Below, one piece after another: positions 7,312 through 14,720 of a stretch of DNA of 15,191 nt; positions within the stretch are counted from its first letter, which is position 1, and each line of letters begins with the position of its first letter. The notes below the pieces were generated by a model. It was not told the DNA's origin. It was given only the letters and a program-made list of their open reading frames with translations, and ran no database searches. Source of the DNA: Burkholderiales bacterium (lineage in GTDB: Bacteria; Pseudomonadota; Gammaproteobacteria; Burkholderiales; Ga0077523); contig JALORJ010000019.1 of the NCBI GenBank assembly GCA_025459035.1, positions 1-15,191 on the forward strand. The letters run 5' to 3'. The position numbers were made by a program, and so were the translations under genes.

Positions 7312-7923
7312 ATGAGCGCCGCGCTCCACGCACGCATCGGCCCGAACGCGATCACGCGGCTGGCCGAAGCCCTCGGTGCCGGACCCGGCCCGGAGGCCGT
7401 GCGGGCCGTGTTCGGTCGTGCGGGGCTGGTGGCGTATCTCGACGCACCGCCGACGCGGATGGTCCCCGAAGCGGACGTGCAGCAGCTGCACCGCAGCCTG
7501 CGCGCGTGCCTCGATGCGCCGCTTGCCGACCGCATCGCCCGCGACGCCGGGCGGCGCACGGCCGACTATCTGCTCGCGCACCGCATCCCGCGCGCCTTCC
7601 AGGCGCTGCTGCGCGTGCTGCCGGCGCGCCCGGCCGCCCGGCTGCTGCTGCACGCGATCGGGCGGCACGCGTGGACCTTCGCCGGCAGCGGTCGCTTCAC
7701 CGTCACACGCGGCGCGACCGTGCGCTTCTCGATCGAGGACAACCCGCTGTGCCGCGGTGAGCATGCCGACGCACCGATCTGCGGATTCTTCGCGGCCACC
7801 TTCGAGCGCCTGTTCGGCGCACTGATCGATCCCGCGGCGCGGGTCGACGAGATCGCGTGCGAAGCGACCGGCGCGGCGGCCTGCGTGTTCGAACTGCGCG
7901 GGCCGCGATTCGACCGCCGCTGA
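7312..7923 (+). CDS. bchJ: Bacteriochlorophyll synthesis protein BchJ (V4R domain)
   Basis: This 203-residue protein has an opening typical of BchJ (ARIGPNAITRL, residues 7-17) and a C-terminal V4R domain over about residues 125-200. It carries the conserved cysteines of that fold at C147 (CRGEH), C157 (CGFF), C183 and C191. BchJ was first named 4-vinyl reductase; later work assigned that reaction to BciA/BciB, and BchJ is now thought to help deliver or channel chlorophyll intermediates. It starts at ATG 7312, 29 bases after bchE in the same direction, so it is almost certainly co-transcribed. No strong ribosome binding site is seen. The bchE neighbour makes the BchJ assignment much stronger than the V4R domain alone would. 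Confidence 0.85.
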   Translation: MSAALHARIGPNAITRLAEALGAGPGPEAVRAVFGRAGLVAYLDAPPTRMVPEADVQQLHRSLRACLDAPLADRIARDAGRRTADYLLAHRIPRAFQALLRVLPARPAARLLLHAIGRHAWTFAGSGRFTVTRGATVRFSIEDNPLCRGEHADAPICGFFAATFERLFGALIDPAARVDEIACEATGAAACVFELRGPRFDRR

Positions 7924-7948
7924 GGGTCGGCGTCCCGATCGAACACGC

Positions 7949-7967
7949 CGCCGCGGTCGCCGCGGCG
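7949..7967. terminator. Perfect 8-bp hairpin between convergent bchJ and hemN
   Basis: CGCCGCGG and CCGCGGCG pair perfectly around the loop TCG in the 57-base gap between the two convergent stop codons. No T-tract follows on either strand. Its position favours a bidirectional terminator, but the lack of a U-run leaves this uncertain. Confidence 0.45.
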
Positions 7968-7980
7968 CAGATACGAGAGG

Positions 7981-9396
7981 TCAGACCACGCGCGAGAACT
8001 GCGCGGGCGCCGCGCGGGCGGTGCGCAGATGCTGGTCGAACGCCATCGCGATCGCGCGTACGAAATACCAGCCCAGATCCGTGACCCGCCAGCGGTCCGC
8101 GTCGCGCACCAGCATGGCGTCGTCCTCGAAGCGTCCGAGCGCTGCGAGTTCGGGCGCGAAGTGACGCGCGAAGTCGATGCCGTGGCGCGCCTCGATGTCG
8201 GCCGGAACGATTTCGCCGCGGCACATCACCGCCATCACCACGTCGCGGCGCAGCCGGTCCTCGGCGTTCAGCGCATAGCCGCGTTCGACCGGCAGCCGGC
8301 CGGCGGTCAGCGCGGCCTCGTAGTCGGGCAGCGCCTTCGTGTTCTGGCTGTAGTGATCGGCCACCTGGCTGATCGCCGACGGGCCCAGCGCGACCAGATC
8401 GCCGCCGGGGCGCGTCGTGTAGCCCTGGAAATTGCGGTGCAGCCGGCCGGCGCGATGCGCCTGCGCGAGGCGATCGTCGTGCTTCGCGAAGTGGTCCATG
8501 CCGATGTAGTCGTAGCCGGCGTCGCCGAACAGGCGCAGCGCCGCCTGCAGCATCGCCAGCCGGTCGGCCGCCTGCGGCAGCGTCGCCTCGTCGATGCTGC
8601 GCTGCGGCTTGAACCGCGACGGCAGATGCGCGTAGCCGTACATCGCGACGCGGTCGGGTGCCAGCGCCGTCACCTGCCGCACCGTGCGCTCGAAGCTGGC
8701 CGGCGTCTGGTGCGGCAGGCCGTAGATCAGGTCGACGTTGGTCGAGCGGAAGCCGAGGCGGCGCGCCGCGTCGAGCAGTTCGGCGACGCTCTCGACGCTC
8801 TGTTCGCGATGCACCGCCTTCTGCACGGACGGGTCGAAGTCCTGCACGCCGAAGCTCAGCCGATCGAAGCCCATCGCGGCCAGCCGCGCGAGGCGTTCGC
8901 CGTCGACGGTGCGCGGATCGACCTCGACCGCACGCTCGGCATCGGGCTGCAGCGCGAACGCGCGGTCGAGGATCGACAGCAGCCGTGCGAGCTCGGCGTC
9001 GGACAGGAACGTCGGCGTGCCGCCGCCCAGATGCAGCTGGCCCACCGGTTGCAGCGTGCCCATGCGGTCGCACACCAGCGCGACCTCGCGCTCGATGGCG
9101 TCGAGCCACGGTCCCGAGCGCTCGTGGCGCCGCGTCACGACCTTGTTGCACGCACAGTAGAAGCAGACCGACTCGCAGAACGGCACGTGCACGTACAGCG
9201 ACAGCGGCTCGCGCGCGCCGCGCCGCGTGCGCAGCACGGCGTCCCACGCGTCGCGACTCCAGTGATCGTGGAAGCGGTCCGCCGTCGGGTACGACGTGTA
9301 GCGCGGGCCGGGCGTGTCCATGCGGCGCAGCAGCGCCTCGCCGAGATCGGGGACGACGTGCGTGGTGACGGGGGTCGCTTGCATGGCCGCGAGCAT
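7981..9396 (-). CDS. hemN: Oxygen-independent coproporphyrinogen III dehydrogenase
   Basis: HemN decarboxylates coproporphyrinogen III to protoporphyrinogen IX without oxygen, by radical SAM chemistry, feeding both haem and bacteriochlorophyll. The protein has 471 residues from ATG 9396, or 467 from ATG 9384. The HemN cluster motif C-x3-C-x2-C-x-C is at residues 74-83 (CESVCFYCAC), preceded by the diagnostic GPRYTSYPTADRF near residues 30-42. The block HLGGGTPTFL and the C-terminal HemN domain are present. Neither start has a good ribosome binding site. The FNR-type box at 9420-9433 is very close: a class II geometry puts transcription start near 9385, which favours ATG 9384 with almost no leader. 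The gene is convergent with bchJ and divergent from selD. Confidence 0.95.
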   Translation of the reverse strand: MLAAMQATPVTTHVVPDLGEALLRRMDTPGPRYTSYPTADRFHDHWSRDAWDAVLRTRRGAREPLSLYVHVPFCESVCFYCACNKVVTRRHERSGPWLDAIEREVALVCDRMGTLQPVGQLHLGGGTPTFLSDAELARLLSILDRAFALQPDAERAVEVDPRTVDGERLARLAAMGFDRLSFGVQDFDPSVQKAVHREQSVESVAELLDAARRLGFRSTNVDLIYGLPHQTPASFERTVRQVTALAPDRVAMYGYAHLPSRFKPQRSIDEATLPQAADRLAMLQAALRLFGDAGYDYIGMDHFAKHDDRLAQAHRAGRLHRNFQGYTTRPGGDLVALGPSAISQVADHYSQNTKALPDYEAALTAGRLPVERGYALNAEDRLRRDVVMAVMCRGEIVPADIEARHGIDFARHFAPELAALGRFEDDAMLVRDADRWRVTDLGWYFVRAIAMAFDQHLRTARAAPAQFSRVV

Positions 9397-9419
9397 CGGC
9401 CGGCCGGCCCGCGACGCCC

Positions 9420-9433
9420 TTGATCTGGCGCAA
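9420..9433. promoter_or_regulatory. FNR/Anr-type box between hemN and selD
   Basis: TTGATCTGGCGCAA keeps a perfect TTGAT half-site, N4, and CGCAA, a form common in FNR/Anr sites. It lies in the divergent hemN-selD gap. hemN is a classic FNR target and was described as an FnrL target in Rubrivivax gelatinosus, so hemN control is the first choice. The geometry also suits selD: centre plus 41.5 gives a start near 9468 and a leader of about 33 bases. Confidence 0.65.
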
Positions 9434-9464
9434 GCGCGACGAAGGCTTGTACGTTGCGCGGCTT

Positions 9465-9485
9465 CGGCGCCGACATGCGGCGCCG
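9465..9485 (+). promoter_or_regulatory. Perfect 8-bp hairpin in the selD leader
   Basis: Two copies of the self-complementary CGGCGCCG (9465-9472 and 9478-9485) flank the 5-base loop ACATG and form an 8-bp all-G/C stem. It ends four bases before the selD GGAG (9490-9493). It may influence selD translation or be chance in G/C-rich DNA. Confidence 0.3.
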
Positions 9486-9500
9486 GTCCGGAGCCCGCGC

Positions 9501-10580
9501 ATGACCGCCTCGCCCCTGCCGCCCGCCAGCGCGGCCGAACCCCCGCTCACATCGCTGGCCCACGGCGGTGGCTGCGGCTGCAAGATCGCGCCCGCGCTAC
9601 TCGCCGACATCCTGCGCGGCACGCCGACGATGCCGGTGCCGCCGGCACTGCTGGTGGGCCTCGAGACCGGCGACGACGCCGCCGTGTGGCAGCTGTCGGA
9701 CGATCAGGCGCTGGTCGCCACGACCGACTTCTTCATGCCCGTGGTCGACGATCCGTACGACTTCGGCCGCATCGCCGCGACCAACGCGCTGAGCGACGTC
9801 TACGCGATGGGCGGGCGCCCGATCCTCGCGCTCGCGATCGTCGGCATGCCGATCGACAAGCTGTCGACCACGACCATCGCGCGCGTGCTCGCCGGCGGCG
9901 CGGCAGTCTGCGCGAGCGCCGGCGTGCCGGTGGCTGGCGGCCACACGATCGACTCGGTCGAGCCGATCTACGGGCTGGTCGCGCTGGGTCTCGTGCATCC
10001 GCGCGACGTGCGCCGCAACGCTGCCGCGCGCGCCGGCGACCGGCTGGTGCTGGGAAAGCCGCTCGGCGTCGGCATCTGCTCGGCGGCGTTTCGCAAGCGC
10101 CAGCTCGACGCCGCCGGCTACGCCGCGATGCTCGACACCACCACGCGGCTCAACACGGTCGGGACCGAGTTCGCCGCGGACCCCGACGTACACGCGATGA
10201 CCGACGTCACCGGCTTCGGTCTGGCCGGTCACGCGCTCGGCATGGCGCGCGGCTCGCGCTGCGACATCGCGATCGATTTCGCGCGTGTGCCGCTGCTGCC
10301 CGCGGCGCGCGGCCTCGCCGCGGCCGGCTGCGTGACCGGCGCGTCGAACCGCAACTGGGCGAGCGTCGGCCACGCGGTGGTGCTGCCGGACGGCTTCGAC
10401 GCGGTCGACCGCGCGCTGCTCACCGATCCGCAGACCAGCGGCGGCCTGCTGGTGGCGTGCGCGCCGGGGGCCGTCGAGCGCGTGGTCGCGACCTTCCACG
10501 CGCGCGGCTTCGCGCACGCGGCGGCGGTCGGCGAGGTGCTGGCCCCGGGCGCGGAGACGTCACGGCTGATCGTGCGGTGA
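9501..10580 (+). CDS. selD: Selenide, water dikinase (selenophosphate synthase)
   Basis: SelD makes selenophosphate from selenide and ATP, the selenium donor for selenocysteine and for 2-selenouridine in tRNA. The protein has 359 residues. The active-site motif HGGGCGCKI gives Cys25, Cys27 and Lys28, matching Cys17, Cys19 and Lys20 of the E. coli enzyme. The key position is cysteine, not selenocysteine. The AIRS-type ATP-binding fold follows (ETGDDAAVW, TTDFFMPVVDDPYDFGRIAA, then DVTGFGLAGHA and LLTDPQTSGGLL). The start at ATG 9501 is supported by GGAG (9490-9493) with a 7-base spacer. It is divergent from hemN and convergent with selU, its user enzyme. selA and selB are not in the window, so only the tRNA selenouridine branch is visible here. 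Confidence 0.96.
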   Translation: MTASPLPPASAAEPPLTSLAHGGGCGCKIAPALLADILRGTPTMPVPPALLVGLETGDDAAVWQLSDDQALVATTDFFMPVVDDPYDFGRIAATNALSDVYAMGGRPILALAIVGMPIDKLSTTTIARVLAGGAAVCASAGVPVAGGHTIDSVEPIYGLVALGLVHPRDVRRNAAARAGDRLVLGKPLGVGICSAAFRKRQLDAAGYAAMLDTTTRLNTVGTEFAADPDVHAMTDVTGFGLAGHALGMARGSRCDIAIDFARVPLLPAARGLAAAGCVTGASNRNWASVGHAVVLPDGFDAVDRALLTDPQTSGGLLVACAPGAVERVVATFHARGFAHAAAVGEVLAPGAETSRLIVR

Positions 10581-10642
10581 TCCGCAGGCGGCGACGCCGG
10601 CATCGTTCGGCGCACGCGCCGTGATCGTGCGGCGCCGGACCA

Positions 10643-10657
10643 GGCGGCACATCCGCC
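10643..10657. terminator. Short hairpin between convergent selD and selU
   Basis: GGCGG and CCGCC pair around loop CACAT in the 105-base gap between selD and selU. There is no T-tract. The same gap repeats TGATCGTGCGG (10567-10577 and 10622-10632), the first copy overlapping the end of selD. Terminator function is a weak guess from position. Confidence 0.25.
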
Positions 10658-10685
10658 GCGGCCCGCGGGCGCCGAGACCGCGTCG

Positions 10686-11801
10686 CTAACCCCGCAGCGC
10701 CGGCGGCAGCGCGGCGACCGCGCGGTCGAGGGATGCGGCGTCGAGCGCATCGAGCGTCAGGGTCGCAAGCCGCGGGTTGTCGCCCCAGCCCTGGCGCAGC
10801 GAGCGGCGATAGCACGGGTCGTAGTGGTCGACCATCACGCGCTCGAACAGCGAGCCCGTGTCACCGGCGTCGGCCAGCGCCTGCCATGCGGTGAACGTCG
10901 CATGACCGACGAGCGCGCGCAGTCCCGCAAGGCGGTCGACCATCGCGCGCGGCGCCGCCGCGAAGTGCGCGTAGTCGTCGTGCCACAGCTGCACGCGTAC
11001 GGCCATCGGCGTCACGACGTCGACCACCGGGGCGGCGCGCATCGCGTCGACCAGCGCGGCGGGCAGCCGCAGCCGCCCGAGACGCGGACTCTCGGCCTCG
11101 ATCCACACCGGGCGCGCGGGGTCGAAGCGCCGCAGCGCGTCGAACAGCGCCGACTCGAACCGCTTCTGCGGCGGCTGCGCCACGCCGGGCAGATCGCCCA
11201 GCAGCGAGCCGCGGTGGCAGGCGAGTGCCTCGAGGTCCAGCACCTGCGCGCCGGCGCGCGCGAGCGCGGCCAGCCACCGCGTCTTGCCGCCGCCGGTCGG
11301 GCCGCAGACCACCTGCCAGCGCAGCGTGCCCGGTACCGCGTCAAGCCCGGCCAGCACCCAGCGGCGATAGCGCTTCCAGCCGCCGGCCAGCACGTCGACC
11401 TCGAAGCCGATGGTGGCCAGCGCATCGGCCCACAGGCGGCTGCGCTTGCCGCCCCGAAAGCAGTAGACGAGGAAGCGGTCGTGCGGCGCGTGGCCGGCGA
11501 TCAGCGTGTCGATCTGCGTCGCGATGTTGCGCAGCGCGTAGCCGACGCCGACGACGTAGGCCGCGTGCGGATCGGTGCGGTGGCGCGTCCCGACCTCGGC
11601 GTACTGCGCGTCGTCGACGACCGGCAGGTTGATCGCGCCGGGCACGTGGTCGTCGGCGTACTCGCGCGGCGAGCGCGCGTCGATGATCCGCGCGTACGCG
11701 TCGAGCGGTCGGATGCCGAACGCCTCGACCGGATCGACGGCGGGTCGGGGCGAAGCGGACGGGTCGGAAGGCGACGCGGCAGTCGGGGCGGGCTCGGACA
11801 C
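10686..11801 (-). CDS. selU: tRNA 2-selenouridine synthase
   Basis: SelU (also called MnmH or YbbB) replaces sulfur by selenium at the wobble 2-thiouridine of Lys, Glu and Gln tRNAs, using selenophosphate and passing through geranyl-thiouridine. The protein has 371 residues from GTG 11801. The N-terminal rhodanese domain carries catalytic Cys114 in VYCFRGGKRS. The second domain has a P-loop, GPTGGGKT, at 167-174. The rest matches the family throughout (WIEAESPRLG, CHRGSLLG). The start is uncertain: no clear ribosome binding site is visible, the open frame extends further upstream into the copD end, and the first 25 residues are low-complexity. It lies 64 bases after the CopD fusion on the same strand, so it may be read through from that operon. 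Confidence 0.92.
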   Translation of the reverse strand: MSEPAPTAASPSDPSASPRPAVDPVEAFGIRPLDAYARIIDARSPREYADDHVPGAINLPVVDDAQYAEVGTRHRTDPHAAYVVGVGYALRNIATQIDTLIAGHAPHDRFLVYCFRGGKRSRLWADALATIGFEVDVLAGGWKRYRRWVLAGLDAVPGTLRWQVVCGPTGGGKTRWLAALARAGAQVLDLEALACHRGSLLGDLPGVAQPPQKRFESALFDALRRFDPARPVWIEAESPRLGRLRLPAALVDAMRAAPVVDVVTPMAVRVQLWHDDYAHFAAAPRAMVDRLAGLRALVGHATFTAWQALADAGDTGSLFERVMVDHYDPCYRRSLRQGWGDNPRLATLTLDALDAASLDRAVAALPPALRG

Positions 11802-11865
11802 GGAAGGCGGCGTTGCAGGGGCGCGGGGCGGAGTCGACCGCACCGTACCGCGTCGGCCGTGCGCG

Positions 11866-13743
11866 TCAATGCGCGTGCACGTCGGGCGAGCGCAGTTCGG
11901 GCTCCGCCGCCAGTGCGGCCACCGCGGCGCGCAGTGCGTCGGCCGACGCGAACACGGGCGCCTCGTCGGCGCGCCAGCGCGCGCGCACGAAGCCGAAGCG
12001 GTCCACGAGCCACTCGATGCGCGCGACGAGCGGCGCGTCGTCGCGCAGGTCCGGCGACGCGAGCGTGCGGCGGTAGTGGCCCCAGGCGGCCGCGATCGCG
12101 CCGTCGGCATCGACGGCCACGTCGACGCCGGCAGCGGGTTCGAGCTGGGCGGCGATCGGCGGGGCCGCGACGACGATCACGCGCGCGCCCGGCCCGGGTG
12201 GCGACGCCGCGAGCGCCCGCACGCGGTCGAGTTCGCGCGCGTCGTGGATCAGCACCACCAGCGCCGCCTCGCGCCCGCGCAGATCGGACAGTGCGTGCTC
12301 GCGCCCCGCCGCGTCGGTCCAGCGCAGGTCGATCGCGGGCAGCCACGGCGCGCGTGACAGCACGCGCGTGCCGAGGTTGCGCGCCTCGTGGCCCAGCGAC
12401 AGCGCCATCAGCCAGTCGATCAGTTGCCAGCGCTCGACATCGGTCGTGACCGCGCCGAAGCCCGGCATCGGCGCGCCTGCGATGCCGTGCGTGATCCACC
12501 ACCACAGGTCACCGTGCGTGTGCCAGCCCACATGCGGCTCGGTGAGGTTCGCGGGGCGCACCGGCAGCGCGGCCCCGGCAGCGCCGTCCCCGCGCCCGGT
12601 GCGGCCGTGGCAGCCGCTGCAGTGCCGTTCGTACAACTGCGCACCGGCGGCGATCGACGCGGCGTCCCACGGCGTGACCGCGGCGGCGTACGTGCTCGGG
12701 TAGGCGTCGACGGCGATCGCGGGCAGCGCCAGCGCCGCGGCGAGCGCGACGCCGGTCCCCGCCCCGCCCCAGGCCAGCCCCGCGTGGCGACGCCGCAGCC
12801 GCAGCCCCACGAGCCCGCCGACGACGATGGCCGCGGCGGCGCCGACGAGCGGCGCGACCATGTCGGGCGCGTGCAGGCGCCACGCATCCAGCGGCGCCCA
12901 GCGGAACGCGTCCGGCCACGTGATCGCGTCGTGCGCACCGGGCACGATGTCGGCGAGCGTGCCGGCCGCGCCGACAACCGCCAGCGCGAGTGCGCACTCG
13001 ATCGCGAGCGCGCGGCCGGCCGGTCGATGCGCCGCCGCCGGACGCGCGAGCCAGCGGCGCAACCACGCGGCGCTCGCGAACACGCCGACGACAGCCGCGA
13101 GCTTGATGCCCAGCCACTGCCCGTAGGGGGTCGCGAACAGCGCCGGCCAGCGCCCGACGCTCCACAGCGCGACGACCGTTCCGGCGGCCACCACGGCCAG
13201 CATCGCCGGCAGCGCGACGCGCGAGAAGCGCGCCAGCACGTCGCGCCAGGGGCGGGTGACGTGCCCGGCGGACGCTGCACGATGCAGCAGCAGCAGCGGC
13301 CCCAGCGCGGCGCACCAGGCGCCCGCGACCATCACGTGCGCGATCGCCGCCGCGGACAACCACGGCGACACGTCCGCCGCGACCGCGTGCCCCGACAGCG
13401 CCGTGCCGGCGAGCGCCAGCCAGGCGAGCACGGCGCCGAGGGTCGCGGTGCGCGCGGTGCGCGACGCGACCAGCGCAGCCGCGACCACGCACGCCTGCGC
13501 GATCAGCACGCGGCCGACCCAGGTCTGCGGAGCGGCGCGCCACGGGGCGTCCGGATCGAGTTCGACGCCGTGCGCGTGCAGGCGCCACGCGATGGCCAGC
13601 AACGCGACGCCGAGCGCGGCAGCGGCCAGCGCTCGCCAGCGGGAACACAGATCGAAGGTCGCGCCGAGCCACGCGCCGCGCGGGGCGAGCGCGAGCCAGC
13701 CGACCGCCTGCGCGATCGCGACGAACGCGAGGCCACGCCCCAT
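11866..13743 (-). CDS. copD: CopD-type copper membrane protein fused to cytochrome c and thioredoxin-fold domains
   Basis: This 625-residue protein has three parts. Residues about 1-345 are a polytopic membrane domain of the CopD copper-transport family, with several hydrophobic segments and His residues at 119, 136 and 154. Residues about 360-450 are a class I cytochrome c domain with haem-binding CSGCH (C375, C378, H379) and a likely axial Met426 in APMPGF. Residues about 465-612 resemble a redoxin or SCO-like thioredoxin fold (LRWTDAAGREHALSDLRG, later EWLVDRFGFVRARW) but lack a CxxC pair. The tail DVHAH is His-rich. The soluble domains should be periplasmic. It follows copC by 15 bases and belongs to the pmoD-like/copC operon, suggesting copper uptake or redox handling for a copper monooxygenase. 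The domain calls are by motif; the last domain is the least certain. Confidence 0.85.
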   Translation of the reverse strand: MGRGLAFVAIAQAVGWLALAPRGAWLGATFDLCSRWRALAAAALGVALLAIAWRLHAHGVELDPDAPWRAAPQTWVGRVLIAQACVVAAALVASRTARTATLGAVLAWLALAGTALSGHAVAADVSPWLSAAAIAHVMVAGAWCAALGPLLLLHRAASAGHVTRPWRDVLARFSRVALPAMLAVVAAGTVVALWSVGRWPALFATPYGQWLGIKLAAVVGVFASAAWLRRWLARPAAAHRPAGRALAIECALALAVVGAAGTLADIVPGAHDAITWPDAFRWAPLDAWRLHAPDMVAPLVGAAAAIVVGGLVGLRLRRRHAGLAWGGAGTGVALAAALALPAIAVDAYPSTYAAAVTPWDAASIAAGAQLYERHCSGCHGRTGRGDGAAGAALPVRPANLTEPHVGWHTHGDLWWWITHGIAGAPMPGFGAVTTDVERWQLIDWLMALSLGHEARNLGTRVLSRAPWLPAIDLRWTDAAGREHALSDLRGREAALVVLIHDARELDRVRALAASPPGPGARVIVVAAPPIAAQLEPAAGVDVAVDADGAIAAAWGHYRRTLASPDLRDDAPLVARIEWLVDRFGFVRARWRADEAPVFASADALRAAVAALAAEPELRSPDVHAH

Positions 13744-13758
13744 GCGCCGCGCCGCGCG

Positions 13759-14136
13759 TCAGCGCGGCTTCACGACGAAGCGCAGGGTGCCGTTGCTGCG
13801 ATGACCATCACGCGCGACGATGCGCCAGTCGATGCTCCACGCCCCGGGGCCCGCCGCGGCACCCAGCGGCACGGTCGCGGACTTCGCGTCGGCAGCAAGC
13901 ACCGGCACCGGCGCGGGCTGCACCGGCTTGCCGTCCCGGTGCACCGCGATCTTCACGAACGCCGGCTCGACGGCTTCCGCGAACACGAGCACCACTTCGG
14001 CAGGCGGCTGAGCAAGCGTCGCACCGGCACGCGGTTCACTCTTGACCAGCCACGAATGCGCGTGCGCCGCGGGCGCCAGCACCATCGACGCCACGAGCGC
14101 CGCGGCCGACACGGCGCGCAGACCGCGCGCCGTCAC
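13759..14136 (-). CDS. copC: Periplasmic copper-binding protein CopC
   Basis: This is a 125-residue precursor starting at GTG 14136, whose GTGA overlaps the stop of the pmoD-like gene by 4 bases. Residues 1-26 form a signal peptide ending APAAHA. Cleavage there exposes His27 (HSWLVKSEPRAGATL) as the N-terminal copper ligand of the CopC histidine brace; the other ligands fit Asp110 and His112 in RDGHRSNGTLRF. CopC binds Cu(II) tightly in the periplasm and is thought to pass it to CopD. copC-copD pairs commonly lie downstream of pmoCAB and amoCAB. The order here (pmoB end, pmoD-like, copC, copD) matches that arrangement, so a role in supplying copper to a CuMMO is likely. Confidence 0.92.
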   Translation of the reverse strand: MTARGLRAVSAAALVASMVLAPAAHAHSWLVKSEPRAGATLAQPPAEVVLVFAEAVEPAFVKIAVHRDGKPVQPAPVPVLAADAKSATVPLGAAAGPGAWSIDWRIVARDGHRSNGTLRFVVKPR

Positions 14137-14720
14137 GCGTGCGACTCCGGCGCTGCCGCCTCGATCGCGCGCTGCATGCGCTGGCGGCCGATCACGAAGC
14201 CCGCCCCCCCGAGCGCGAGCAGGGCCGCCGCCCCACCGGCGATCGGCATCCACGCGCGGTCGGCCCCGACCGCGAACGGGAAGACCGACGTGTGCGCACG
14301 CCGATCGCCGGCGTACACCAGCCCGACGTAGTCACCGGGTTCGACGAAGTCGTGCGCGAACGTGAGCGTGCCGGACGGATAGGTGCGCGGCGGCAGCGCG
14401 AAGACGACCGGCGCGTCGTCGAGCGCGCCGTCGACCTTGCGTACGACGCGCACCTCCACCGGCAGGTCGCGCAGCGCGTCGTCGACGAAGTCGAGCACGA
14501 TGATCGTGCGGCCGGTGCGCGGGATGTCCTCGCAGAACTCGGACCGCTGGGCGTCTTCCTGGTACCCGGCGAAGTGCATCGTGTAGTGACCGACGGTCAG
14601 CTTGCACATGTCCTGGTCCATCGCGAGCCCGCCGTGCGCCTGCACGCCCGTCGCGCCGGCGAGGCACGCCACCCCCGCCGCGGCCTGCGCCGCGACCCGC
14701 CCGAACCGCCGCATCGACAT
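14133..14720 (-). CDS. PmoD-like periplasmic protein with C-terminal membrane anchor
   Basis: This is a 195-residue protein with a signal peptide (residues 1-28, ending GVQA), a mature domain opening HGGLAMDQDMCKL (residues 29-41), and one C-terminal membrane helix at about 157-178 followed by a short cytoplasmic tail. Met34, Met38 and Cys39 near the mature N-terminus resemble the Met/Cys set that forms a CuA-like site in PmoD, but exact residue matching was not checked. Cys63 (SEFCEDIP) could instead pair with Cys39. Position (after a pmoB end, before copC-copD) and architecture (periplasmic domain plus C-terminal helix) both fit the PmoD/AmoD group. ATG 14720 overlaps the upstream stop (TGATG); a second ATG two codons later is possible. 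Confidence 0.65.
   Translation of the reverse strand: MSMRRFGRVAAQAAAGVACLAGATGVQAHGGLAMDQDMCKLTVGHYTMHFAGYQEDAQRSEFCEDIPRTGRTIIVLDFVDDALRDLPVEVRVVRKVDGALDDAPVVFALPPRTYPSGTLTFAHDFVEPGDYVGLVYAGDRRAHTSVFPFAVGADRAWMPIAGGAAALLALGGAGFVIGRQRMQRAIEAAAPESHA

Noticed and set aside
9501..9600. Selenocysteine in the SelD active site
   Set aside because: The active-site codons read TGC-GGC-TGC-AAG, giving Cys-Gly-Cys-Lys, with no in-frame TGA.
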